Shown in pieces: positions 12,705-23,242 of a stretch of 64,000 nt of DNA. The stretch is from positions 124,001-188,000 of the forward strand of contig NZ_JAFCGY010000005.1 of assembly GCF_016836705.1 (NCBI RefSeq). Reading direction: 5' to 3'. The notes below the pieces were generated by a model. It had not been told where the DNA came from, did not search any database, and was given only the letters and a program-made list of their open reading frames with translations. Position 1 is the stretch's first letter. Each line of letters opens with the position of its first letter. The DNA is from Mesorhizobium caraganae (GTDB lineage Bacteria; Pseudomonadota; Alphaproteobacteria; Rhizobiales; Rhizobiaceae). A program made the translations under genes and the position numbers.

Positions 12705-14219
12705 ATGATGAACGCACCGCTCAACATTTCCATGCCGACTGAGGCGTCCAAGGCGCCAAAGGCTTACAAGCTCCTGATCGACGGCAAGCATGTCGATGCC
12801 CGCGACGGCCGTACGCTGGAGCGCAACAGCCCCGGCCACGGCTTCACCGTTTCGCGCTATGCACAGGCCGGCGCGGCCGAGGTGGAAGCGGCGATGCAGG
12901 CGGCGCACAAGGCTTTCGAGACCAGCCCGTGGCCGCGCATGAAGGCGGCTGAACGGGCCGCGATCCTGCTCAAGACGGCTGACCTCATCGAAGCCCGGTT
13001 GGAAGACATCGCCCGGCTCGATGCGCTGGAATCCGGCAAGCCGATCGCCCAGGCGCGCGGCGAGATTGGCGGCGCCGTCGACATCTGGCGCTATGCCGCT
13101 TCGCTTGCCCGCACGCTGCATGGCGAGAGCTACGCCAATCTTGGCGACGCCATGCTGGGCGTGGTCGTGCGCGAGCCGATCGGTGTCGTCTCGATCATTA
13201 CGCCGTGGAATTTCCCTTTCCTCATCGTCAGCCAGAAACTGCCCTTCGCGCTTGCCGCCGGCTGCACGGCGGTGGTGAAGCCCAGCGAAATGACCTCGGC
13301 CTCGACCTTCCTGCTCGGCGATATCCTGATGCAGGCCGGCCTGCCTGCCGGCGTCGTCAACATCCTGGCCGGTCTCGGCGCCGATGTCGGCGCACCGATG
13401 GTCAGCCATCCCTTGGTCGAGATGGTGTCCTTCACCGGCTCGACCCGCGTCGGCAAGATGACCATGGCTGCAGCCGCGCAGTCGCTGAAGAAAGTCTCGA
13501 TGGAGCTCGGCGGCAAGAACGGCCAGATCGTCTTCCCCGACGCGGACCTTGAAGCGGCCGCCGACGCCGCGGTGTTCGGCGGCTTTTTCAACGCCGGCGA
13601 ATGCTGCAATGCCGGCAGCCGGCTGATCGTGCATGAGGCGATCGCAAACGATTTCCTCGCCGCCGTGAAGGCCCTCACCGCTAAAGTGACGGTAGGCGAT
13701 CCGCTCGACGACCGCACCAAGGTCGGCGCGATGATTTCGTCGGACCATCTGGCCAAGGTAGCCGGCTACGTCACTGCAGCTGCAAGCGGCGGCAGCGATG
13801 TCTACAGTGGTGGCAAGCAGCTCGCCTCGACTGCGGGGCAATATCTCGATCCGACCATCATTCGCGGCGTCACCGAAGACATGGCCATTGCGCGTGAGGA
13901 AGTGTTCGGACCGGTGCTCTCGGTGCTGACTTTTGAATCGATTGATAAGGCGTTGCACATCGCCAACAACACGCCCTATGGTCTGTCGGCGGGTGTGTGG
14001 AGCGCCAGCATCGACACTTGCATGTCGGTGGCGCGTGGTGTGCGTTCGGGGACGGTTTGGGTGAACACATTCATGGAAGGCTATCCCGAGCTGCCTTTCG
14101 GGGGCTACAAGCAGTCCGGCATCGGACGCGAACTCGGCAAACGCGCTGTCGAGGACTATACCGAGGAAAAAACAATCCAGTTTCATCGCGGCCAGCGCAC
14201 CGGTTGGTGGGTCGGCTGA
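12705..14219 (+). CDS. NAD(P)-dependent aldehyde dehydrogenase
   Basis: 504 residues starting 7 bases after the hydratase stop (ATGATG, either codon usable). All ALDH landmarks are there: SIITPWNFPFLIVSQKLPFA, AAGCTAVVKPSE, VSFTGSTRVGK, the catalytic base region SMELGGKNGQIVFPDA, and the nucleophile in NAGECCNAGSR (Cys300/Cys301). EEVFGPVLSVL and GGYKQSGIGRELG near the end are also standard. It oxidises an aldehyde intermediate of this operon; betaine/lactaldehyde-type substrates are possible. Confidence 0.92.
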   Translation: MMNAPLNISMPTEASKAPKAYKLLIDGKHVDARDGRTLERNSPGHGFTVSRYAQAGAAEVEAAMQAAHKAFETSPWPRMKAAERAAILLKTADLIEARLEDIARLDALESGKPIAQARGEIGGAVDIWRYAASLARTLHGESYANLGDAMLGVVVREPIGVVSIITPWNFPFLIVSQKLPFALAAGCTAVVKPSEMTSASTFLLGDILMQAGLPAGVVNILAGLGADVGAPMVSHPLVEMVSFTGSTRVGKMTMAAAAQSLKKVSMELGGKNGQIVFPDADLEAAADAAVFGGFFNAGECCNAGSRLIVHEAIANDFLAAVKALTAKVTVGDPLDDRTKVGAMISSDHLAKVAGYVTAAASGGSDVYSGGKQLASTAGQYLDPTIIRGVTEDMAIAREEVFGPVLSVLTFESIDKALHIANNTPYGLSAGVWSASIDTCMSVARGVRSGTVWVNTFMEGYPELPFGGYKQSGIGRELGKRAVEDYTEEKTIQFHRGQRTGWWVG

Positions 14220-14278
14220 GTTTGGAAGAACCCGGCGGGCATCCGTCGGTTATGTGAATGCAACAAGGGAGGTAGTAG

Positions 14279-15532
14279 ATGTTGCGCAAACTGCTTATCG
14301 GAACGGCTCTGGCGACGACCTTTGCTTTCTCGGCCCATGCCGAGGACGTCAAGGAAGTGCAGATGCTGCATTGGTGGACGTCGGGCGGCGAAGCGGCTGC
14401 TCTCAACGTCCTCAAGGGCGACCTGGCCAAGGAAGGCTATGCCTGGAAGGACGTGCCGGTGGCCGGCGGTGGCGGCGACGCCGCCATGACCGCGCTGAAG
14501 GCAATGGTCGCGGCCGGCAATTACCCGACCGCCTCGCAGATGCTCGGCTACACCGTGCTCGACTATGCGGCGGCCGGCGTCATGGGCGACCTCACCGAGA
14601 CGGCGAAGAAGGAAGGTTGGGACAAGTCGGTTCCGGCAGCCCTGCAGAAGTTCTCCGTCTATGACGGCAAGTGGGTCGCGGCTCCGGTCAACGTCCACTC
14701 GGTCAACTGGCTGTGGATCAACAAGGCGGTGATGGACAAGATCGGCGGCGCCGAGCCGAAGACCTTCGACGACTTCGTCGCCCTGCTCGACAAGGCCAAA
14801 GCGGCTGGCGTCATCCCGCTCGCTCTCGGCGGCCAGAACTGGCAGGAAGCCACCATGTTCGACTCGGTCGTACTGTCGACCGGTGGATCTGAGTTCTACA
14901 AGAAGGCCTTCAACGACCTCGACGACGAGTCGCTCAAATCCGACACGATGAAGAAGTCGTTCGACAATCTTGCCAAGCTCGTCACCTATGTCGACCCGAA
15001 CTTCTCGGGCCGCGACTGGAACCTTGCCACCGCCATGGTCATCAAGGGCGACGCCCTTGTGCAGGTCATGGGCGACTGGGCCAAGGGTGAGTTCAACGCC
15101 GCCAAGAAAACGCCGGGCACGGACTTCCTGTGCTATCGGTTCCCGGGCACCGAAGGCTCCGTGATCTACAACTCCGACATGTTCGGCATGTTTAACGTTC
15201 CGGACGATCGCAAGGCCGCCCAGGTCGCGTTGGCCACCGCCACCCTGTCGAAGAGCTTCCAGTCGGCCTTCAACGTCGTCAAGGGTTCGGTTCCGGCCCG
15301 TACCGACGTTCCGGACACCGACTTCGACGCGTGCGGCAAGAAGGGCATCGCCGACCTGAAGGCTGCCAATGAAGGCGGCACGCTGTTCGGCTCGCTGGCC
15401 CAGGGCTATGGCGCGCCTCCGGCGGTCGCCAATGCCTACAAGGACGTCGTTTCGAAGTTCGTCCATGGTCAGATCAAGACCTCGGACGAAGCCGTGACCG
15501 AACTGGTCAAGGCAATCGACGACGCCAAGTAA
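14279..15532 (+). CDS. ABC transporter sugar-binding protein
   Basis: 417 residues, with GGGAGG seven bases before the ATG. The first 21 residues are a Sec signal peptide, [21 protein letters not shown], cleaved before EDVKEVQ. The mature protein fits the CUT1 family-1 binding proteins: [26 protein letters not shown]-like [19 protein letters not shown], and [14 protein letters not shown]. Close relatives bind glucose/mannose or other mono- and disaccharides. A perfect hairpin follows its stop, before the permease genes. Confidence 0.93.
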   Translation: MLRKLLIGTALATTFAFSAHAEDVKEVQMLHWWTSGGEAAALNVLKGDLAKEGYAWKDVPVAGGGGDAAMTALKAMVAAGNYPTASQMLGYTVLDYAAAGVMGDLTETAKKEGWDKSVPAALQKFSVYDGKWVAAPVNVHSVNWLWINKAVMDKIGGAEPKTFDDFVALLDKAKAAGVIPLALGGQNWQEATMFDSVVLSTGGSEFYKKAFNDLDDESLKSDTMKKSFDNLAKLVTYVDPNFSGRDWNLATAMVIKGDALVQVMGDWAKGEFNAAKKTPGTDFLCYRFPGTEGSVIYNSDMFGMFNVPDDRKAAQVALATATLSKSFQSAFNVVKGSVPARTDVPDTDFDACGKKGIADLKAANEGGTLFGSLAQGYGAPPAVANAYKDVVSKFVHGQIKTSDEAVTELVKAIDDAK

Positions 15533-15543
15533 GCCTAAAGACA

Positions 15544-15567
15544 CCTTCCCCGCTTCGGCGGGGAAGG
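15544..15567 (+). other. intercistronic stem-loop (10-bp stem, UUCG loop)
   Basis: A perfect 10-bp inverted repeat, CCTTCCCCGC and GCGGGGAAGG, around a TTCG tetraloop, 11 bases after the binding-protein stop. Only TTT follows it, so it is more likely an mRNA 3'-end stabiliser or partial terminator than a full terminator. This would let the binding protein be made in excess over the permeases. Confidence 0.7.
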
Positions 15568-15680
15568 TTTCACCTCAGGATTGGCCGGCCTGAACACCAT
15601 GCCGACCAAAGACCCGTATGCACGGGGCCGCCTTGCCGCCTGACGGCAGAGCACGGACGACCCGAAACGGGAGGAGCCTC

Positions 15681-16631
15681 ATGAGCAGTGTAGCGACAAC
15701 CCAGATCAAGCTGACGCCGGAGCGGTCGCGCCCCTCGGTGCGCTCGCGTCTGCAGGACGCGCTGCCGAAGATCGTGCTGGCACCGAGCTTCGCCATCACC
15801 ATCGTGTTCGTCTACGGCTTCATCCTGTGGACGATCTATCTGTCCTTCACCAATTCCAAGACCTTCCCGTCCTATGTCATCACCGGCTCGCGCGCCTATC
15901 AGCGCCTGTGGGGCTGGACCTTCGACACCGACCCGCCATCGAGCTGGTACACGTCGATCACCAATATGGGCATTTTCGGCTTTCTCTATATCGCCATCTG
16001 CCTGGCGCTCGGCCTGTTCCTGGCCATCCTGCTCGACCAGAAGATCCGCGGCGAAGGCGTGTTGCGGCCGATCTATCTCTACCCGATGGCGCTGTCCTTC
16101 ATCGTCACCGGCGTTGCCTGGAAATGGTTCCTCGATCCCGGTCTCGGCCTTGAGCAGACCCTGCATCAATGGGGTTGGACGAGCTTCCATTTCGACTGGA
16201 TCAAGAACAAGGATTTCGTCATCTACACCGTGGTCATCGCCGGCGTCTGGCAGGCCTCCGGCTTCATCATGGCGATGTTCCTGGCCGGGCTGCGCGGCAT
16301 TGACGGCGAGATCATGAAGGCGGCGCAGATCGATGGCGCCACAACCTTCCAGCTCTACCGCCGCATCGTCATCCCGCTGCTGCGGCCGATCTTCCTGTCG
16401 GCCTTCATCGTGCTCGCCCACCTCGCCATCAAGTCCTACGATCTGGTGGTCGCGCTGACCAGCGGCGGCCCCGGCGGCTCGGCCTGGCTGCCCTCCAACT
16501 TCATGTATGAGTACACCTTCAAGCGTAACGAAATGGCCGTCGGCTCGGCCAGTGCGGTGATCATGCTGATGACCATCGTCGCCATCATCGTGCCCTATCT
16601 CTATTCGGAACTGCGGGAGAAGCCGCGATGA
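15681..16631 (+). CDS. ABC sugar transporter permease 1
   Basis: 316 residues from the ATG at 15681 with GGGAGGAG upstream. A hydrophobic first segment APSFAITIVFVYGFILWTIY is followed by further membrane helices typical of MalF-like CUT1 permeases. EIMKAAQIDGATTFQLYRRI is the conserved EAA loop that contacts the ATPase. It overlaps the next permease gene by 4 bp (ATGA). Works with the flanking binding protein, second permease and ATPase. Confidence 0.93.
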   Translation: MSSVATTQIKLTPERSRPSVRSRLQDALPKIVLAPSFAITIVFVYGFILWTIYLSFTNSKTFPSYVITGSRAYQRLWGWTFDTDPPSSWYTSITNMGIFGFLYIAICLALGLFLAILLDQKIRGEGVLRPIYLYPMALSFIVTGVAWKWFLDPGLGLEQTLHQWGWTSFHFDWIKNKDFVIYTVVIAGVWQASGFIMAMFLAGLRGIDGEIMKAAQIDGATTFQLYRRIVIPLLRPIFLSAFIVLAHLAIKSYDLVVALTSGGPGGSAWLPSNFMYEYTFKRNEMAVGSASAVIMLMTIVAIIVPYLYSELREKPR

Positions 16632-17587
16632 GCGCTGTCGCCACCCCTGCCCGCCCCACTGCTTCCCGGCAGGCCTCCGGCGGCATGAGCACCAAGACGC
16701 TCAACCGCATCGTCATCTACGGGCTGCTGACGCTGTTCGCGCTGTTCTATCTGATGCCGCTGTTCGTCATGCTGGTGACGTCGTTCAAGACCATGGACGA
16801 GATCCAGAACGGCAACATGCTGTCCCTGCCCAAGGCGCCGACTTTCGACCCGTGGCTGAAGGCCTGGGGCGAGACGTGCGTCGGCCTCACCTGCGCCGGC
16901 ATCAAGGGCTATTTCTGGAACTCCATCAAGATGGTGGTTCCGGCCGTGCTGATCTCGACCATGCTCGGCGCGCTCAACGGCTATGTGCTGACCAAATGGC
17001 GCTTTCGCGGCGCCACGCTGGTGTTCGGGCTGATGCTGTTTGCCTGCTTCATTCCGTTCCAGTCGGTGCTGTTGCCGATGGCGACCATACTCGGCAGCCT
17101 GGGACGTTTCGGTGTCTCGCTGCAGAACTCGGTCGGCACCAGCTTCGGTCTGGGCAATTCGACAGTCAACCTCGTCTTCGTCCACGTCGTCTACGGCATT
17201 GGCTTCACCACTCTGTTCTTCCGCAACTACTACGAGGCGTTCCCGAACGAGCTGATCAAGGCCGCACAGGTCGACGGCGCCTCCTTCTTCCAGATCTTCC
17301 GCCGCATCATGCTGCCGAATTCGATGCCGATCTTCGTCGTCACCGTGATCTACCAGTTCACCAACATCTGGAACGACTTCCTGTTCGCGTCGGCCTATGC
17401 CGGCACCGGCGACTCCATGCCGATGACGGTGGCGCTCAACAACGTCGTCAACACCTCGACGGGTGTCGTCGAATACAATGTCAACATGGCGGCCGCGATG
17501 ATCGCGGCGCTGCCCACCCTGATCGTCTATGTCGTCGCCGGCCGCTATTTCGTGCGCGGGCTGATGGCTGGTGCGGTCAAAGGCTGA
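16628..17587 (+). CDS. ABC sugar transporter permease 2
   Basis: 319 residues, MalG-like inner-membrane permease. The Ala/Thr/Pro-rich N-terminus is followed by the first helix, FALFYLMPLFVMLVTSFKTM, and the EAA loop reads NELIKAAQVDGASFFQIFRR. The start overlaps the stop of permease 1, showing translational coupling. The C-terminus VAGRYFVRGLMAGAVKG is the usual CUT1 ending. Confidence 0.93.
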   Translation: MSAVATPARPTASRQASGGMSTKTLNRIVIYGLLTLFALFYLMPLFVMLVTSFKTMDEIQNGNMLSLPKAPTFDPWLKAWGETCVGLTCAGIKGYFWNSIKMVVPAVLISTMLGALNGYVLTKWRFRGATLVFGLMLFACFIPFQSVLLPMATILGSLGRFGVSLQNSVGTSFGLGNSTVNLVFVHVVYGIGFTTLFFRNYYEAFPNELIKAAQVDGASFFQIFRRIMLPNSMPIFVVTVIYQFTNIWNDFLFASAYAGTGDSMPMTVALNNVVNTSTGVVEYNVNMAAAMIAALPTLIVYVVAGRYFVRGLMAGAVKG

Positions 17588-17608
17588 ACGATCAGGAAGG
17601 AATAACCC

Positions 17609-18724
<1,116 letters not shown>

Positions 18725-18729
18725 CGGCT

Positions 18730-20232
18730 ATGACAAATCCTGACATCGTCATCATCGGCTCTGGCATCGGCGGCGCCACGATCGCCTCCGGTCTGGCCGG
18801 CAACGGCGCCTCGATCCTGATGCTGGAGCGCGGCGAACCCTTGCCGGCAACGCCGCATGCGCGCGACACGCGCTCGATCTTCGTCGACGGCCACTACCGT
18901 CCCAAGGAGATGTGGCGCGAGGCCGGCGGCGCCGCCTTCAACCCCGGCAACTATTACTATGTCGGCGGCAACTCGAAATTCTACGGCGCGGTGCTGATCC
19001 GCTACCGCAAAGAGGATTTCGCCGCCATGGAGCACTTTGGCGGCGTCTCCCCGGCCTGGCCGTTCTCCTATGACGAATTCGAACCCTGGTATTCGAAAGC
19101 CGAGCAGCTGTTTCGCGTCCGCGGCTCACTCGGCGAAGACCCGACCGAGCCGTTCCATTCGATCCCCTATGCCTACAAGCCGGTGCCCGACGAAGCGCCG
19201 ATCGCCCGCGCCCGCGCGGAACTGAAGGGGCTGGGCCTGCACCCGGCGTCGCTGCCGCTCGGCGTCGACATCGACACCTGGCTGAAGGAAGGCAAGACCG
19301 GCTGGGACGCTTTCCCCAACACCGGCCAGGGCAAGATGGACGCCCAGACGGCGCCGCTGGCGGCTGCACTCAAGGACACCAACATCCGGCTGGAGACCGG
19401 CTGCTACGTCGAATATCTCGAAGCGGCGCCGGACGGCAAAAGCATATCGGCCATCCACTACCGGCAGAATGGTGAGCTGAAAAAGGTAGCGCCGAAACTG
19501 GTCATCCTGTCCGCCGGCGCGGTCAACTCCGCCGTGATCCTGCTGCGTTCGCCATCCTCAGATGGCAAAGGTCTCGCCAACCGCTCCGACCAGGTCGGCC
19601 GCAATTTCATGAACCACAATTCGAGCGCCATGCTGGCGATCGATCCGCGCCGCAGGAACGACAGCGTCTACCAGAAGACACTGATGCTGAACGATTATTA
19701 TCTCTCCGACGGCAAGGGCGGCAAGCCGCTCGGCAATGTCCAGCTGCTGGGCAAGATCGACGGCAACATGTTGAAGGCCAACGTCAAGCGAGTGCCGAAA
19801 TTCGCGCTGGATTTCATGGCCGGTCACGCCGTCGACTGGTATTTGATGTGCGAAGACCTGCCCGATCCGGAAAGCCGCATCATGGTCGATGGCAAGGACA
19901 TCGTCATGCAGTGGCGGCGCTCCAACATGCAGTCGCTCGACGGGCTGACCAAGGTGATGCGCGAAAACTTCCGCGCCTGCGGCTACCCAATCGTGCTGTC
20001 GCGCCCCTTCGACAAGCGCACGCCGTCGCACCAGTGCGGCACGGTCAAGATGGGCGACGATCCGGCGACCTCGCCGCTCGACCCGTTCTGCCGCGCCTTT
20101 GATCACCGGAACCTGTTCGTCGTCGACGGCAGTTTTCTGCCGAATTCGGCTGCGGTAAACCCGGCACTGTCGATCGCCGCGCAGGCGTTGCGGGTGGCTG
20201 ATCACATCCGCAAGGTGGAGCTTACCGCATGA
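18730..20232 (+). CDS. GMC family FAD-dependent oxidoreductase
   Basis: 500 residues, beginning 5 bases after the ATPase stop, so it belongs to the ABC operon. FAD-binding loop IVIIGSGIGGATIASGLAGN (residues about 6-25), then NYYYVGGNSKFYGAVLIRYR (the GMC glycine-rich substrate/FAD region), VILSAGAVNSAVIL and HQCGTVKMGDDPATS. FVVDGSFLPNSAAVNPALSI carries the C-terminal FAD and active-site residues. It probably oxidises a hydroxyl of the imported sugar or polyol. No signal peptide, so cytoplasmic. Confidence 0.88.
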   Translation: MTNPDIVIIGSGIGGATIASGLAGNGASILMLERGEPLPATPHARDTRSIFVDGHYRPKEMWREAGGAAFNPGNYYYVGGNSKFYGAVLIRYRKEDFAAMEHFGGVSPAWPFSYDEFEPWYSKAEQLFRVRGSLGEDPTEPFHSIPYAYKPVPDEAPIARARAELKGLGLHPASLPLGVDIDTWLKEGKTGWDAFPNTGQGKMDAQTAPLAAALKDTNIRLETGCYVEYLEAAPDGKSISAIHYRQNGELKKVAPKLVILSAGAVNSAVILLRSPSSDGKGLANRSDQVGRNFMNHNSSAMLAIDPRRRNDSVYQKTLMLNDYYLSDGKGGKPLGNVQLLGKIDGNMLKANVKRVPKFALDFMAGHAVDWYLMCEDLPDPESRIMVDGKDIVMQWRRSNMQSLDGLTKVMRENFRACGYPIVLSRPFDKRTPSHQCGTVKMGDDPATSPLDPFCRAFDHRNLFVVDGSFLPNSAAVNPALSIAAQALRVADHIRKVELTA

Positions 20233-20240
20233 TCGGTCAG

Positions 20241-20410
20241 CGCCGCCCCTCATCCGCCTGCCGGCACCTTCTCCCCGTAAACGGGGAGAAGACAGCTGGC
20301 CGCAACCCCGGCGCTCCTGCGGCGATTGGCGAAGCCTGCGATGAAGGCGTCCTTCTCCCCGTCACTATACGGGGAGAAGTGCCCGGCAGGGCGATGAGGG
20401 GCGGCGCTGA
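20241..20410. repeat. RIME-type palindromic mosaic repeat, copy A
   Basis: Starts CGCCGCCCCTCATCCGCC, followed by GCCGGCACCTTCTCCCCG, and ends with the inverted forms GGGGAGAAGTGCCCGGC and GATGAGGGGCGGCG. The inside contains two small CTCCCCGT...ACGGGGAG hairpins. The same modules recur at 34987-35114 and 46041-46209. This is the form of the Rhizobium-specific intergenic mosaic elements. It fills the gap between the GMC gene and the next SDR gene. Confidence 0.75.
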
Positions 20411-20431
20411 CATTCGAAGGGACATATCCCC

Positions 20432-21193
20432 ATGACCCGGCCCTCTGCCATCGTCACCGGCGGCGCGCGCGGCATCGGGCTGGCCTGTAGTCAAGCGTTG
20501 GCCGATGCCGGCTTCGACATCCTGGTCGCTGATCTCGCCGAACGAGCGCCGGATGGGCTTGCCGCCGACATCACCGCACGCGGCGCCAAGTTCGCCTACA
20601 TCAAATGCGACATCGCCAACCTCGACGGTCACGCCGCGTTGGTCGACGCCGCCACAAACGCCTTCGGCCGCATCGACTGTCTCGTCAACAATGCCGGCGT
20701 CGGCGCCGTGGTGCGCGGCGATCTGCTGGAGCTGAAGCCGGAGAATTTCGACCGTGCGCTGAACATCAATCTGCGCGGCACCGTCTTCCTCAGCCAGGCC
20801 GTCGCCAAGGCGATGCTGGCGGCACCGGGTGATCATCCGCGCTCGATCATCACCATCACCTCGGTCAGCGCGGAAATGGCCTCACCGGAACGCTCGGATT
20901 ACTGCATCTCGAAAGCTGGGCTGTCCATGTGGGTGAAGAACCTGGCGCTCAGGCTCGCGCCGGAAAACATCGGCGTGTTCGAGCTGCGCCCAGGGATCAT
21001 CCGCACCGAAATGACGGCGGGCGTGACAGCCAAATACGACGCGCTGATCGATGGCGGCCTGGTGCCAGCAAAGCGCTGGGGCGAAGCGTCCGACATCGGC
21101 GCTGTTGTGGCGACGCTTGCCGCCGGTAAGCTCGGCTTTTCCACCGGCTCGATCATCAATGTCGACGGCGCGCTGTCCGTGCCGCGATTGTAA
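20432..21193 (+). CDS. SDR family 3-oxoacyl-ACP-reductase-like dehydrogenase
   Basis: 253 residues. Cofactor loop VTGGARGIGLACSQAL (residues about 8-23), CLVNNAGVG, an ITSVSAEMASPERSDYCISK active-site region with Ser, Tyr and Lys, and LRPGIIRTEMT. The C-terminus GFSTGSIINVDGALSVPRL fits classical SDRs. GGGAC precedes the ATG. The RIME-like repeat separates it from the upstream operon, and only 10 bases separate it from the second GMC gene, so those two are co-transcribed. Substrate unknown. Confidence 0.88.
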   Translation: MTRPSAIVTGGARGIGLACSQALADAGFDILVADLAERAPDGLAADITARGAKFAYIKCDIANLDGHAALVDAATNAFGRIDCLVNNAGVGAVVRGDLLELKPENFDRALNINLRGTVFLSQAVAKAMLAAPGDHPRSIITITSVSAEMASPERSDYCISKAGLSMWVKNLALRLAPENIGVFELRPGIIRTEMTAGVTAKYDALIDGGLVPAKRWGEASDIGAVVATLAAGKLGFSTGSIINVDGALSVPRL

Positions 21194-21203
21194 GGGTGAT
21201 GCC

Positions 21204-22832
21204 ATGACCGAATACATCATCGTTGGCGCCGGCCCCGCCGGCTGTGTTCTCGCCAACCGGCTGAGCGAGGATCCGGGCAATTCGGTATTGCTGCTGGAAG
21301 CAGGCGGCAAGGACTGGCATCCGCTGATCCACATGCCGGCGGGCTTTGCCAAGATGACCAAGGGCATCGCTTCCTGGGGCTGGTCGACCGTGCCGCAAAA
21401 GCACATGCAGGACCGCGTCTTCTGGTACACACAGGCCAAGGTGGTCGGCGGCGGCTCCTCCATCAATGCCCAGATCTACACGCGCGGCAACGCCCGCGAC
21501 TACGACGCGTGGGAGAAGGAAGAGGGTCTCGCGGGCTGGGGCTATCGGGACGTGCTGCCCTATTTCAAGCGGGCAGAGAACAACCAGCGCTTCGCCAACG
21601 ATTTTCATGGCGACCAGGGGCCGCTCGGCGTGTCGAACCCGATTTCCCCGCTTCCGATTTGCGAGGCCTATTTCCGTGCCGGCCAGGAGATGGGCATCCC
21701 CTTCAACCCGGATTTCAACGGCGCTGCCCAAGAAGGCGTCGGCTACTACCAGCTGACCCAGAAGGACGCCCGGCGTTCATCCGCGTCGGTCGCCTATCTG
21801 AAGCCGATCCGCGCCCGCAAGAACCTGACCGTCAGGACCGATGTGCTGGTGACCCGCATCGTCGTCGAGAAAGGCCGCGCCATCGGCGTCGAGATCGTCG
21901 ACAGGCCGGGCGGCCAGAAGACCATCCTGCGCGCCGAACGCGAAGTGATCGTCTCGTCCGGCGCCATCGGTTCGCCGAAGCTGTTGATGCAGTCGGGCAT
22001 CGGCCCGGCCGATCACCTGAAATCGGTCGGCGTGACGCCGGTGCATGATCTGCCCGGCGTCGGCTCCAACATGCAGGACCATCTCGATTTGTTCGTCATC
22101 GCCGAATGCACCGGCGACCACACCTACGACAATTACGCCAAACTGCATCGCACGGCATGGGCCGGCTTGCAGTATCTGTTGCTGAAGAAGGGGCCCGTCG
22201 CGTCCAGCCTGTTCGAGACCGGCGGCTTCTGGTACGCCGATCCGACAGCCGCATCGCCCGACATCCAGTTCCATCTCGGCCTCGGCTCCGGCATCGAAGC
22301 CGGCGTCGAGAAGCTGAACAACCCGGGCGTCACCTTGAACTCGGCCTTCCTGCGCCCGCGCTCGCGCGGCACCGTGCGGCTGAAGAGCGGCGATCCGGCC
22401 GACCACCCGCTGATCGATCCGAACTACTGGTCCGATCCCTATGATCGCGCGATGTCGATCAAGGGGCTGAGACTCGCGCGCGAAATCATGCGGCAGAAGG
22501 CGCTTGCCCCTTACGTGCTGCGCGAAGTGCTGCCCGGCCCATCGCTCGCCAGCGATGACGAGCTGATCGATTATGCCTGCCGCACCGCCAAGACCGATCA
22601 TCACCCCGTAGGCACCTGCCGCATGGGCCATGACGATATGGCCGTGGTGACACCGGACCTGCGCCTGCGCGGCATCGAAGGCTTGCGCGTCTGCGATGCC
22701 TCGGTGATGCCACGCGTGCCCTCTTCCAACACCAATGCGCCGACCATCATGGTCGGCGAAAAGGGCTCGGATATTATCCTTGGCCGCGAGCCGCTGCCGC
22801 CGGCGGTGTTTTCCGGCAATCGCGCCGCATAG
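21204..22832 (+). CDS. GMC oxidoreductase (choline-dehydrogenase-like)
   Basis: 542 residues from ATG 21204 (GGGTG upstream). Starts MTEYIIVGAGPAGCVLANRL, the FAD loop; then LLEAGGKD, AKVVGGGSSINAQIYTRG (GMC signature 1), EVIVSSGAIGSPKLLMQSGIG (signature 2) and TDHHPVGTCRMG with the catalytic His. The end, LRVCDASVMPRVPSSNTNAP, is typical of BetA/alkyl alcohol dehydrogenases. Annotation as choline dehydrogenase would be unsafe: no BetB or BetI neighbour is present. Only distantly similar to the 500-residue GMC protein upstream. Confidence 0.9.
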   Translation: MTEYIIVGAGPAGCVLANRLSEDPGNSVLLLEAGGKDWHPLIHMPAGFAKMTKGIASWGWSTVPQKHMQDRVFWYTQAKVVGGGSSINAQIYTRGNARDYDAWEKEEGLAGWGYRDVLPYFKRAENNQRFANDFHGDQGPLGVSNPISPLPICEAYFRAGQEMGIPFNPDFNGAAQEGVGYYQLTQKDARRSSASVAYLKPIRARKNLTVRTDVLVTRIVVEKGRAIGVEIVDRPGGQKTILRAEREVIVSSGAIGSPKLLMQSGIGPADHLKSVGVTPVHDLPGVGSNMQDHLDLFVIAECTGDHTYDNYAKLHRTAWAGLQYLLLKKGPVASSLFETGGFWYADPTAASPDIQFHLGLGSGIEAGVEKLNNPGVTLNSAFLRPRSRGTVRLKSGDPADHPLIDPNYWSDPYDRAMSIKGLRLAREIMRQKALAPYVLREVLPGPSLASDDELIDYACRTAKTDHHPVGTCRMGHDDMAVVTPDLRLRGIEGLRVCDASVMPRVPSSNTNAPTIMVGEKGSDIILGREPLPPAVFSGNRAA

Positions 22833-22852
22833 TCATTCGGGAGAGCCACTCA

Positions 22853-23170
22853 ATGATCAGGCATTGCGTCTTCGTCAAATTCCGGAGCGATGTTCCCGAC
22901 GCCGAGCGGTCGGCGATTCACGCCGACCTCGAAGCGCTGCGCCAGGTAATCGACGGCATGGACACGGTCCATTTCAGCGCCAATGTCAGCCCGGAGCCAT
23001 TCGCGCGCGGTTTCAGCCATGGCTTCACCATCGACTTCCGCGATGCTATCGCCCGCGACGCCTACCTGGTGCATGGGGCGCATCAACGCGCCGGCGCCCG
23101 TTTGGTCGCTGCACTCGAAGGCGGCACCGACGGGCTGATGGTATTCGATCTCGATATCTCAAAAAAGTGA
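22853..23170 (+). CDS. Dabb (stress-responsive alpha/beta barrel) domain protein
   Basis: 105 residues, GGGAGA before the ATG. It begins MIRHCVFVKFRSDVPDAER and contains GFSHGFTIDFRDAIARDAYL, the Dabb dimeric ferredoxin-like fold whose DxxxRDxYxxHxxH-type segment is seen as DAIARDAYLVHGAHQ. Such small proteins sit beside catabolic oxidoreductases and may act as cyclases, isomerases or binding partners. 20 bases after the GMC gene; same operon. Confidence 0.8.
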   Translation: MIRHCVFVKFRSDVPDAERSAIHADLEALRQVIDGMDTVHFSANVSPEPFARGFSHGFTIDFRDAIARDAYLVHGAHQRAGARLVAALEGGTDGLMVFDLDISKK

Positions 23171-23242
23171 CCGTCGTCTTTTCGAAAGCCGGCTGATCGC
23201 TGTTCTCTTTTGCGAGCCGAGGGACATATCGTTCCCTGGGGG

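Noticed and set aside
21204..22832. Calling the second GMC gene betA
   Set aside because: The fold fits, but no betB, betI or choline importer is near, and GMC enzymes of this branch act on many alcohols.
20419..23228. AGGGACATATC found both before the SDR at 20432 and before the MFS gene
   Set aside because: Eleven shared bases in two copies, one of them overlapping a ribosome site. No symmetry common to both and no third copy, so probably chance.
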